A stretch of DNA of 23,412 nucleotides from an uncultured Flavobacteriales bacterium (GTDB lineage: Bacteria; Bacteroidota; Bacteroidia; Flavobacteriales_E; Vicingaceae), in contig CAJXRL010000009.1 in NCBI GenBank assembly GCA_913059105.1, forward strand, positions 1 to 23,412. Reading direction: 5' to 3'. The position numbers and the translations under genes are program-made. A model generated the notes under the pieces. It was not told the origin of the DNA. It did no database searches and saw only the letters and a list, made by a program, of their open reading frames with translations. Positions 1 through 7,329 of this stretch are shown here, one piece after another (within the stretch, counting starts at the first letter, position 1; every line of letters starts with the position of its first letter).

Positions 1-3
1 AGA

Positions 4-36
4 TCGTCGGCAGCGTCAGATGTGTATAAGAGACAG
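4..36 (+). other. Nextera transposase adapter sequence (sequencing artefact)
   Basis: These 33 bases match the Illumina Nextera read-1 transposase adapter. They begin TCGTCGGCAGCGTC and end in the 19-base Tn5 mosaic end (AGATGTGTATAAGAGACAG). This is library DNA left at the contig end and not genomic sequence. Genomic sequence starts at about position 37, where a coding sequence on the minus strand is cut in mid-gene. The three bases before it (1-3) should also be treated as non-genomic. Confidence 0.97.
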
Positions 37-182
37 AAATAAGGCATGGCCAAACCAAAAAAGGCCAATGGCCAAATCGTATTTGGGCTAACAGATGGGG
101 AGATGTAACCAAAAATTGTTGAGACTATAACAACCAAGTTTACACCAAATAATAAACGACTAAGGAAACTATTCTTTTTCAA
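37..182 (-). CDS. Partial endonuclease/exonuclease/phosphatase-family protein, N-terminal membrane segment
   Basis: This is the 5' end of a gene running off the left edge of the contig; about 48 codons survive before the adapter. The translation begins (M/L)KKNSFLSRLLFGVNLVVI and continues through a hydrophobic stretch to a WPLAFFGLAMPYF motif. From memory, this pattern of hydrophobic helix, YxSPxxSP turn and second hydrophobic helix resembles the N-terminus of a Bacteroidota family whose C-terminal part is an endonuclease/exonuclease/phosphatase domain. That catalytic domain is not in the window. The only in-frame start candidate is TTG at 182-180, because a TAA lies five codons upstream and no ATG or GTG intervenes. 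The gene lies 40 nt downstream of the ribBA stop on the same strand, so co-transcription is likely. Family assignment is by recall of the N-terminal pattern only. Confidence 0.55.
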
Positions 183-222
183 ATTAACCGCAAATTAAGA
201 ATACTAAAATCGATTAAATAAC

Positions 223-1431
223 CTAATTGTTAAGTTTTAGGGAATGTCCCATTCTTTCTTTCTTAGTTTTTAAGTACGTAGCGTTGTGTTCGTTTGATTC
301 GATTTCTAGCGCAACATTTTCTACAATTTCCAAGCCATAACCTATTAAACCAGTTCGTTTCTTAGGGTTATTGGTCATTAATTTCATTTTAGAAACACCT
401 AAATCTCTTAAAATTTGTGCACCAATTCCATAATCTCTATTATCCATGCTGAAGCCTAACTTCAAATTGGCATCAACTGTATCATAGCCTTCTTCTTGAA
501 GTTTGTATGCCTTCAGTTTGTTCAGTAATCCAATTCCACGTCCTTCTTGGTTCATGTAAACAATTACACCTTTTCCAGCCTTTTCAATGGTTTTCATTGC
601 TTCTTGTAACTGAGGTCCACAATCACATCTGCACGATCCAAAAATATCTCCAGTCATACATGAAGAATGCACCCGAACTAAAACTGGTTCACCATCTTCC
701 CATTCTCCTTTTGTTAATGCTAAATGCTCTTCACCTGTGGTTGTTTGTGTATAATGAACCATCTTAAAATCACCGTACTCTGTTGGTAAGTTAATTTCAA
801 TTTCTTTGGTAACCAACGTCTCATGCTTAATTCGGTACGCAATTAAATCTTTGATCGTTACTAACTTTAAATCATGTTTTTTTGCAATTTTAATCAGGTC
901 AGGAAGGCGAGCCATAGTGCCATCTTCATTCATAATCTCAACAATTACACCAGCAGGTTGCATTCCAGCTAATCGTGCAAAATCAATTGCTGCTTCAGTA
1001 TGTCCTGCTCTTCGTAAAACACCACCTTTTTTTGCCCTTAATGGGAAGATGTGACCAGGTTTACCTAATTCTTCAGGTCTTGTTTCAGGGTTGACAAGTG
1101 CTAAAACCGTTTTTGAACGATCACTTGCTGAAATACCCGTAGAGGTTCCGTACCCAATTAAATCTATAGAAACCGTAAAAGGGGTCTCATATGCCGCAGT
1201 ATTTTGATCTACCATTAAATTTAGACCTAATTCATCGCAACGCTCTTCTACTAATGGAGCACAAATTAAACCTCGACCGTGGGTAGCCATAAAGTTGATA
1301 ATTTGTGGATTAACCTTCTCAGCAGCAATTAAAAAGTCTCCCTCATTCTCTCGATCTTCATCGTCAACGACAATAATAATTTCTCCGTTTTTGATGGCGT
1401 CAATCGCCTCTTCAATGGTATTCAAATCCAT
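223..1431 (-). CDS. ribBA: Bifunctional 3,4-dihydroxy-2-butanone-4-phosphate synthase / GTP cyclohydrolase II
   Basis: This cytoplasmic enzyme performs both entry reactions of riboflavin synthesis: ribulose 5-phosphate to dihydroxybutanone phosphate, and GTP to the pyrimidine precursor. The 402-residue length is normal for the fusion. The N-terminal RibB domain (about 1-200) shows the acidic motif DDEDRENEGD at 23-32 and GHTEAAIDFARLAG near 143-156. The C-terminal RibA domain (about 208-395) carries the zinc cysteines C258, C269 and C271 in SSCMTGDIFGSCRCDCG, with the spacing of E. coli RibA, and the NQEGRGIGL motif. The ATG at 1431 fits the family N-terminus and sits 16 nt after a TAACTTTG promoter box. 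I saw no FMN riboswitch; the upstream gap of 66 nt is too short for one. Confidence 0.97.
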   Translation of the reverse strand: MDLNTIEEAIDAIKNGEIIIVVDDEDRENEGDFLIAAEKVNPQIINFMATHGRGLICAPLVEERCDELGLNLMVDQNTAAYETPFTVSIDLIGYGTSTGISASDRSKTVLALVNPETRPEELGKPGHIFPLRAKKGGVLRRAGHTEAAIDFARLAGMQPAGVIVEIMNEDGTMARLPDLIKIAKKHDLKLVTIKDLIAYRIKHETLVTKEIEINLPTEYGDFKMVHYTQTTTGEEHLALTKGEWEDGEPVLVRVHSSCMTGDIFGSCRCDCGPQLQEAMKTIEKAGKGVIVYMNQEGRGIGLLNKLKAYKLQEEGYDTVDANLKLGFSMDNRDYGIGAQILRDLGVSKMKLMTNNPKKRTGLIGYGLEIVENVALEIESNEHNATYLKTKKERMGHSLKLNN

Positions 1432-1447
1432 GTATGATTATTTTGTA

Positions 1448-1455
1448 CAAAGTTA
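1448..1455 (-). promoter_or_regulatory. Candidate ribBA promoter, -7 box
   Basis: Read on the minus strand, TAACTTTG fits the Bacteroidota -7 consensus TAnnTTTG. It lies 16 nt before the ribBA ATG, implying a very short leader. No clear -33 TTG was found at the usual distance, so the call rests on the -7 box and position. Confidence 0.55.
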
Positions 1456-1497
1456 AACCGATGAAATAACATATGGTTGTAAAAAATGTGAAATTTA

Positions 1498-2763
1498 CTA
1501 CAATGTATCTAAATTGAAATGCTTCTCTACCTTTAATTCATTGATTCTATTTTTTGAGTAGTCCATGTATTCAATATTAGATGAATCCAACTCTTCTAAA
1601 TAGAGCTCGTAGTATTTTAACGCTGTGTTTTTGTCTTTATAAAAGGTATCGTAATTTCTGGCTAGGTGATACAGTAGAATTTTATCTTTTGTTTCAGCAT
1701 AAGCTGCTTTATACAATTGAATGGATTTTTCAAAATTCCCCAATTCTTCATACACAACTGCTAATCGAGTATAGTAGTTTTCAATGTTTTCAGTTATTCC
1801 AAGCTCAATCGCTTTTTGTAAATATTTTACAGCCTCTTGGTTCTCTCCCATTTCTTGGTACGACAAACCTAGATAGTAATGCAGCACTTCCGAGTCTTTT
1901 TCAACTTCAATTACGTTTGATAACAACTCAATACACTCTTTATAACTCTTCAAGTGATACTGTGCAATTCCCTCCAATTTTTGGACTTCCAATTTACTTC
2001 CTCCCTTACTGTAGAATAGTTTGCTTTTTTCTACCACGTCTTGATAATCCCTTAACCGATATGAGATTTTTATAGCCTGCATGATAAACTTGCTATTTTC
2101 GGGATGCATTTTCAAGCTTTGCTTATTCAAGGGGTCAGCCCTTCTCATGTTGTTTATTTTAAGGTATAATTCAGTTAAAATCAACTTGCTCTCAATGTCG
2201 TTGGGGTTTAATTCAATCGCCATTTCATAGGCTTGCCAAGTATTGGAAGGCAATTTTAATGCTCTAAATTTTTCCAAGGCAAGATCCTTTTCCTTTTCCT
2301 TTTTAGGCATGGAGTCGTTATTAACAAAAAGTATTTGTTGCTCTCTGATACGAGTGAAAAAGACATTATTAAGCGATTGTCCTATTTTTTTAAAGTAATA
2401 GGCGTTGTTCGGTTGAAGTTGGCATAAAGTTAGATAGGATTTGTAGGCAGCCACTTTTTCACCCTTTCTTAATTGTTGCTCTCCCAAAAAGTTTAAAAAG
2501 CTAACGTTAGAATTATCTAATTCAATTGCGCTGTCAATAGCAGTTGAGGCATCTTGCACCTGACCGAGTCTTTTATAACACTTAGCTAATAAGAAAAAGT
2601 CCAATGCTGTTTTATAAGTTTTTAATTCTAGTGTATCTGTAGCCTTTTGAAATTGGAACTTTTTGAAATACTCAATTGGTGACAATTTATCTGTTTTAAC
2701 CTCTTGAGCAAATAAGGTGCCCCTTAAAAGAATAAGTAAAATTGCAAGTAGGGTGTATTTCAT
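1498..2763 (-). CDS. Secreted or periplasmic TPR-repeat protein
   Basis: I do not recognise a specific family. The protein (421 residues from the ATG at 2763) starts with a signal peptide, MKYTLLAILLILLRGTLFAQ, likely cut after the AQ. The rest is largely helical tetratricopeptide repeats. Clear TPR-like units include one starting FFLLAKCYKRLGQVQDASTA, one at SEVLHYYLGLSYQEMGENQE followed by AVKYLQKAIELG, and YYTRLAVVYEELGNFEKSIQ. An upstream in-frame TTG at 2772 would add only three residues (LVH), so the ATG is preferred. Such proteins are scaffolds for protein-protein contacts, here presumably in the periplasm. The gene is separated from the upstream lipoprotein gene by a terminator at 2848-2877, so it is probably its own transcription unit. 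Its partner is unknown. Confidence 0.8.
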   Translation of the reverse strand: MKYTLLAILLILLRGTLFAQEVKTDKLSPIEYFKKFQFQKATDTLELKTYKTALDFFLLAKCYKRLGQVQDASTAIDSAIELDNSNVSFLNFLGEQQLRKGEKVAAYKSYLTLCQLQPNNAYYFKKIGQSLNNVFFTRIREQQILFVNNDSMPKKEKEKDLALEKFRALKLPSNTWQAYEMAIELNPNDIESKLILTELYLKINNMRRADPLNKQSLKMHPENSKFIMQAIKISYRLRDYQDVVEKSKLFYSKGGSKLEVQKLEGIAQYHLKSYKECIELLSNVIEVEKDSEVLHYYLGLSYQEMGENQEAVKYLQKAIELGITENIENYYTRLAVVYEELGNFEKSIQLYKAAYAETKDKILLYHLARNYDTFYKDKNTALKYYELYLEELDSSNIEYMDYSKNRINELKVEKHFNLDTL

Positions 2764-2847
2764 GTGAACCAATTTACCAAATAAATTCTTTTTAAATACT
2801 TCAGCTATTGATGCCCTTTAGATAAATCAAGCTGAAATCTTAAATCC

Positions 2848-2877
2848 AAAAACACGGAAATCATCGATTTCCTCGTG
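2848..2877 (-). terminator. Intrinsic terminator after the lipoprotein/patatin operon
   Basis: On the minus strand the stem arms are GGAAATC (2872-2866) and GATTTCC (2862-2856) around a GAT loop. They are extended by CAC/GTG outside a two-base bulge, and a run of five T follows (2852-2848). The position, about 60 nt beyond the lipoprotein stop and before the TPR gene, suits a Rho-independent terminator. The short U tract makes it moderate in strength. Confidence 0.65.
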
Positions 2878-2936
2878 ACGGACTTTCCAGGATTGATAAA
2901 GGACAAAGTTAGAATGCAGTTTAATGCGACTCTGTA

Positions 2937-3164
2937 TTATTTGTTAATCTTCAATGAATCGTTTGAGAAAGTACTTTTTAACTCAGAAAGCTCTGCACTA
3001 ACATTCAGTAATTGAGCATCAGCAGCACTTAATTTGATTTTTAATTGATCAATCTCATTTTTAAAGTTATCATGTTCAACAGGATAATCTTTCTTCGTTT
3101 TTTCATTACAAGAGGCTAATCCAGCTAATAGTAAAGCTGCTAAGGCTATTTCTGCTTTTTTCAT
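2937..3164 (-). CDS. Small coiled-coil lipoprotein
   Basis: This 75-residue protein has a lipoprotein signal peptide (MKKAEIALAALLLAGLASC) with a lipobox ending at C19, so it should be acylated and anchored in an envelope membrane. After a lysine-rich linker, residues about 35-68 form a heptad-like helix (IDQLKIKLSAADAQLLNVSA and on), predicting a coiled coil. Its ATG overlaps the stop of the patatin gene by four bases (ATGA), so translation is probably coupled and the two products may work together. Residues after the cysteine do not form an obvious acidic surface-export signal, so a periplasm-facing location is more likely. No characterised family is recognised. Confidence 0.75.
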   Translation of the reverse strand: MKKAEIALAALLLAGLASCNEKTKKDYPVEHDNFKNEIDQLKIKLSAADAQLLNVSAELSELKSTFSNDSLKINK

Positions 3165-5368
3165 AAATCTTTTATTAATAGGCTCTTTAGCTTGTTTTCA
3201 GTTCTTAAATTCTCTTTTAACGATACGGAATTTAATATTTGTTGCTTTTCCTTCGAATTGAGGTGCCAACTTAAAGAAATGTAGTGATCTTCACTTTTGT
3301 TCAAGTTATACTCTAATACTTCTATTTTACCATTGTAGTCTTCTCTTAAAAAGTGCAGTAATTCCTCGTGGTTGTATTTCTGAACATCAAACCAATTTCC
3401 ATATAAACTGCCAAAGGGACTCAGTAATTCGCTCACAATACTTTGTGATTTATTTTTTGTTTTTCTTCTTGCACTTAATCCGTCTTTTATTTGGAGCACA
3501 ATAAGTTGAGAAGTGTTTGCTTCAAACCATTCTTTTAGTTGGTTGATGTAATTAATTGTTATTTTCATTCCATAATTATCTTTTAAACCCGAATCAAAAA
3601 CTTCTACTTTAGGCTCAGTAGGTAAGCTTACAGAAGGTAAAACGTAAGGGAATGATGAATTGATTCTTAGGACAGTCGCATAGTTAATTTCGTTTGGAAG
3701 ATTGGCCGAAAAGAAACTCTGATAATCAACATTCTCATTGTTATTAGTACATAAAAACCGCAGGGGAAAGTTGGATATTACAAGTCTACGACTGTCATTA
3801 ATAATAGAAGGGGTAAATACTAAACTAGGAATGGATGCATTTAATTCTCCCTCTCTATAAGCACCTAATTTTTTAACTAATACCGAGTTGGTATTTTGAT
3901 GTAATTGTTTCTCGAAAATGAAACCTCTATCTTTCCAATGTTGCTCACCGTTTTGTTCAAATTTGTGGCTTCTAATTAGTACATCATTAACAGCTAAATT
4001 GAAGATTACAGGGTTTAAAATATCTTTTCCCATGTCCATAACTTTCTCTTCAGTAGGTAAGTTTTGGCTGTAAAGTTCTCTGAAGTAGGCCAAACCAATC
4101 ATCCCTCCAGACGATCCTGTCCCTAGATTCATTTGCTTCATTAAGGCTCCTTTTGTTTCTTTATTCAAATGTTGCATGGCTAAAAATGACCACATTGCGG
4201 CTCTAGAGCCACCACCACTAGTCGCGACAAATACTGCGATTGGTTTTTCTTGGCCTGTTTGCTTTTTCCAATTTTCAAGTCGTTCAATGGCTAAGTCTAT
4301 ATCCTGCTGTGCTTCTTTTTTTGTTGGAATACTAAAGCTTTTGGAATAATCAGCAGGTTGTCCATAGGTCATTCCATAAGCTTTGCTTTCGAAATATTTA
4401 TTGTCATTTTTAGTGAGATGGTTGAGCCCAAATAGAGCAATTATAATAATTGCCAAGGTCCAACCTTTTGTCCACGATCGTATAGCAGAGCTGAGCATAA
4501 GCAAAACTGATAACAATAAAATTACACTTGCACCTGCCGGAATGATTAGAATTTCAAATCCCCGAAATACTCCTAATATTAGAATTGAGGCGACTACAGA
4601 CAACTGAAAAAAGGAAGCGTTTACATGATTCTGACGAAAAACTTGAGAAAGCATGTTCTTATCATAATGGGAAGAAGGTCTGGTTGCTTTAATGCGAAAC
4701 CTGGAGTTAAGGTAACTTTCAATTCGCCACCCTTTTCCTTCATCGTTTTCATACCAAAACTTGTTCTTTTTTTGCAAGATTGAATTTGTCGGATTGTCTT
4801 CTTTTGCGCCTAAAGCCAATACTTTTGCGATTTCTTTTCCAAATATTTTTTCAAAATCTTTGTTGGTGGCTAAAAAATACAACATTGAACTAGCGGTAAA
4901 GAGCACGTAACCCGCCAAGAAACCAATGATGCGAAATATAATTTCAAGAACGGAAAAATCTTCGTTTTCTTGCAAGAAATTGAATGTTAGCAATACATAA
5001 CAAGCAATGAAAATTGATGGAATAAGAGAGTTGTTTAAAGAGTACTTGAAAAATGGCTTCGAAAGAGTGGCTAAAAATGGAAATCGAAAGCCATTCATTA
5101 TGTAGCTTGATAAATTAAAAGCGGTGACAAAACCACCAATAGCAAAACCGACAATAAAGTAGCTCGAGAAACTTAGTTCTCCTAAATACTCTGGGGCCAG
5201 AAAAAGGTACGGGATACCATATTTTAGTCCTAGCTTTCCGAAGATCGCAAGGAATAGCATGATCCAGAAAAAAAGCAATTGCTGATTTTTTTTGATGTGC
5301 ACAAAAATTAACTGAATAGGAAAAAAGTAAATCAGCTTAATAAAGAAAGAAGATGACGATTTACTCAT
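3161..5368 (-). CDS. Patatin-like phospholipase with multi-pass N-terminal membrane domain
   Basis: This is a 735-residue membrane protein. About seven hydrophobic segments lie in the first half (roughly 34-50, 70-85, 112-132, 145-165, 255-275, 278-298 and 302-317). A patatin-type serine hydrolase domain starts near residue 375. The oxyanion-hole glycines are in VATSGGGSRAA (382-391). The nucleophile elbow GSSGG at 418-422 gives Ser420, and the partner aspartate is D592 in VFDSGLKDNYG. Patatin domains cleave acyl esters of lipids by this Ser-Asp dyad, so membrane phospholipid or another acyl lipid is the likely substrate. The Asp motif reads DSG where the family usually shows DGG or DGA. The gene is coupled to the downstream lipoprotein gene. 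Its start lies 9 nt after the stop of a decayed formiminotransferase fragment, and no clear promoter is visible. Confidence 0.85.
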   Translation of the reverse strand: MSKSSSSFFIKLIYFFPIQLIFVHIKKNQQLLFFWIMLFLAIFGKLGLKYGIPYLFLAPEYLGELSFSSYFIVGFAIGGFVTAFNLSSYIMNGFRFPFLATLSKPFFKYSLNNSLIPSIFIACYVLLTFNFLQENEDFSVLEIIFRIIGFLAGYVLFTASSMLYFLATNKDFEKIFGKEIAKVLALGAKEDNPTNSILQKKNKFWYENDEGKGWRIESYLNSRFRIKATRPSSHYDKNMLSQVFRQNHVNASFFQLSVVASILILGVFRGFEILIIPAGASVILLLSVLLMLSSAIRSWTKGWTLAIIIIALFGLNHLTKNDNKYFESKAYGMTYGQPADYSKSFSIPTKKEAQQDIDLAIERLENWKKQTGQEKPIAVFVATSGGGSRAAMWSFLAMQHLNKETKGALMKQMNLGTGSSGGMIGLAYFRELYSQNLPTEEKVMDMGKDILNPVIFNLAVNDVLIRSHKFEQNGEQHWKDRGFIFEKQLHQNTNSVLVKKLGAYREGELNASIPSLVFTPSIINDSRRLVISNFPLRFLCTNNNENVDYQSFFSANLPNEINYATVLRINSSFPYVLPSVSLPTEPKVEVFDSGLKDNYGMKITINYINQLKEWFEANTSQLIVLQIKDGLSARRKTKNKSQSIVSELLSPFGSLYGNWFDVQKYNHEELLHFLREDYNGKIEVLEYNLNKSEDHYISLSWHLNSKEKQQILNSVSLKENLRTENKLKSLLIKDL

Positions 5369-5377
5369 GGGCGAAAA

Positions 5378-5581
5378 TTATGCATTCATAACAGACTCTA
5401 GTATACGTGCATTCGGCTCAAAAGGTGACAAATTAGTTAAGCCCAATTTATCAACGGCGAAACGAATGCATTCTTGCTCTGCGAGTGTTAGATTTTTAAC
5501 ATAAAGTTCCTCTAAATAAATTAATCTGTTCTTAGGTAGTAGGTTAATCAATTTAGGACCGGTTGTTTTTATGAAGTATAA
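5378..5581 (-). pseudogene. Remnant of a second glutamate formiminotransferase (C-terminal fragment)
   Basis: An open frame of 67 codons lies in the gap between ftcD and the patatin gene. No start codon is available apart from an internal TTG, and a TAA lies directly before it. By eye, the product aligns along its length with residues about 285-352 of the adjacent FtcD. IKTTGPKLINLLP matches IRVTGSELVGLIP, and FAVDKLGLTNLSPFEPN matches IAVKSLGLDDLAPFIPE, both ending in I-E-V-x-x-A. This is the end of the formiminotransferase domain. The missing upstream part cannot fit in the 39 nt left before the ftcD stop. The simplest reading is a tandem or single-domain paralog reduced by deletion to its 3' end. 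A functional 40-60 residue protein using TTG cannot be excluded. Confidence 0.65.
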
Positions 5582-5620
5582 TTACTGCCAGTCTTTTATT
5601 TTTATATAACATCACATAAA

Positions 5621-7315
5621 CTAGAGCTTTGCCTCAACTAATTTTAATATCTCCGTTTCTAGTTCAATCGCTTTGCTTTGAATTTCTTTACCTTTTGAGA
5701 GTACTTCGTTTACATAAACTTGATCGTCTAATCCAGAAACATTAATCTTTACATTAAGGAATGCTCCCATTACAGCCGTCCTTGCACATAATGCACCTAC
5801 ACCTGCGTCAGATATTGAACTTTTTAAGCCTGAAACTGCCATTGCCTTCATTACTTCCATTGAGTGATACGAAGTCTCTAAAACCTTAAATGGAATTTCA
5901 ATAGCATATTTTGTGGCATCTTGTACGGCCTGTTTTCTATTGGCTTTTTCTGCATCACTACCTTTGGGCAATCTAAAAGCTTCCATAATCTTGTTAAATG
6001 CCTTTGTATCCTCATCAACTAAGTACAATAACTTATTTTTATAATCTTCACCTTTTTCTGCCCAAGCAGAGTATTCTTCCCATTTGTCATCCCATCCTCT
6101 TTTGTGTGATGAAAGATTCGCAACCATAGTTCCAAGAGAAATACCAAGTACACCAACGTACGCTGCAATTGATCCACCTCCAGGAGCTGGTGATTCAGAG
6201 GCAGTTTCATTTGCAAAGTCAACTAAGTCTAGGTCGATAAGTTTTTTAGGCTCTCCCGCAGCAAGAACATATTCTATAATTTTTTCTTCAGGAATAAATG
6301 GGGCTAGATCATCAAGTCCCAAAGATTTAACTGCAATCTTGATTAATTCGCTTTCAGAAACACCAAGCGATCTGTTTTGTTTATGAAGAAAGTACTTTCC
6401 TGCATCTAACATCGCTTTTAAAGGAATTAACCCAACAAGTTCAGAACCTGTTACTCGAATTCCTCTTTCAAGTGCTTTTACACATGCTTCATTAAATGCT
6501 ATGTGCACCGGTGTAATGCTGATATTGGTTAGGTTCAAAGAAAGTTGAGCAATTCCATATTCTTCAATGTACCAGCCAATGCCTTTCACAGACTTTAATG
6601 ATCCAGGTATTTTAACCGCATCCCCTTTTTCATCTAACACTGGTTTTCCCGTAACAGGATTTCCTTCGCGTTTAACTCTTCCGCCTTCACGAATGTCAAA
6701 AGCAATTGCATTTGCTCGTCGGGCAGAAGTTGTATTTAAATTTACATTATAAGCTACTAGAAAATCTCTTGCACTAATTGCTGTTGCTCCTGTGTGTTTA
6801 ACATGGTCATTAAATTCTGCAGGTCCAGCATCTGGTTTCCAATGAGGATCAGAGAGCTTTTTATTTAACCCTTCGTATTCCCCAGATCGGCAATGTGCCA
6901 AGTTTTGTCTTTCTTCACTAGTTGCAGCATTTTCATAGAAATAGATAGGGATGTTTAGTTCTTCACCAACTCTTTTTCCCAACTTATGTGCATAGGCAGC
7001 TGTTTCTTCCATAGTAATCCCAGAAATAGGAACCAAAGGACAAACATCTGTAGCTCCCATTCGTGGATGTTCTCCACTTTGTTTACTCATGTCTATAATC
7101 TCTCCGGCTTTTTTAATTACTAAAAACGCTGCTTCTATTACTTGTTCAGGTTCTCCAACAAAAGTAATTACAGTTCTATTTGTTGCCTTACCCGGATCAA
7201 CATCTAATAATTTAACACCTTCAACCGTTTCAATTACATCTATTACTTGTTTTATTTTAACAGGGTCTCTTCCTTCGCTTATGTTAGGAACACATTCAAT
7301 TAACTGCTTACTCAT
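5621..7315 (-). CDS. ftcD: Glutamate formimidoyltransferase / formimidoyltetrahydrofolate cyclodeaminase
   Basis: This bifunctional cytoplasmic enzyme ends histidine catabolism. It moves the formimino group of formiminoglutamate to tetrahydrofolate, then deaminates the product to methenyl-THF. The 564-residue length matches the two-domain fusion. The transferase N- and C-subdomains span about 1-350; ECVPNISEGRD is at 7-17, and GEHPRMGATD includes H83, which probably corresponds to the catalytic histidine of the mammalian enzyme. The cyclodeaminase domain spans about 356-560, starting with the SESPAPGGGSIAAYVG loop near 373-388. The gene follows hutI with a 14 nt gap on the same strand, so they form an operon. 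A decayed paralog fragment lies just downstream. Confidence 0.95.
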   Translation of the reverse strand: MSKQLIECVPNISEGRDPVKIKQVIDVIETVEGVKLLDVDPGKATNRTVITFVGEPEQVIEAAFLVIKKAGEIIDMSKQSGEHPRMGATDVCPLVPISGITMEETAAYAHKLGKRVGEELNIPIYFYENAATSEERQNLAHCRSGEYEGLNKKLSDPHWKPDAGPAEFNDHVKHTGATAISARDFLVAYNVNLNTTSARRANAIAFDIREGGRVKREGNPVTGKPVLDEKGDAVKIPGSLKSVKGIGWYIEEYGIAQLSLNLTNISITPVHIAFNEACVKALERGIRVTGSELVGLIPLKAMLDAGKYFLHKQNRSLGVSESELIKIAVKSLGLDDLAPFIPEEKIIEYVLAAGEPKKLIDLDLVDFANETASESPAPGGGSIAAYVGVLGISLGTMVANLSSHKRGWDDKWEEYSAWAEKGEDYKNKLLYLVDEDTKAFNKIMEAFRLPKGSDAEKANRKQAVQDATKYAIEIPFKVLETSYHSMEVMKAMAVSGLKSSISDAGVGALCARTAVMGAFLNVKINVSGLDDQVYVNEVLSKGKEIQSKAIELETEILKLVEAKL

Positions 7316-7329
7316 AGGGTTGTTATATT

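Noticed and set aside
507..767. Open frame on the plus strand opposite ribBA
   Set aside because: It lies wholly inside the confidently identified ribBA, has no family motifs and reflects antisense codon bias.
5582..5620. Another frame just upstream of the formiminotransferase remnant reads AVIILHKNNRS, resembling FLHKQNRS of FtcD
   Set aside because: It is in a different frame and would be out of order relative to the aligned remnant; the match covers only a few residues and is probably chance.
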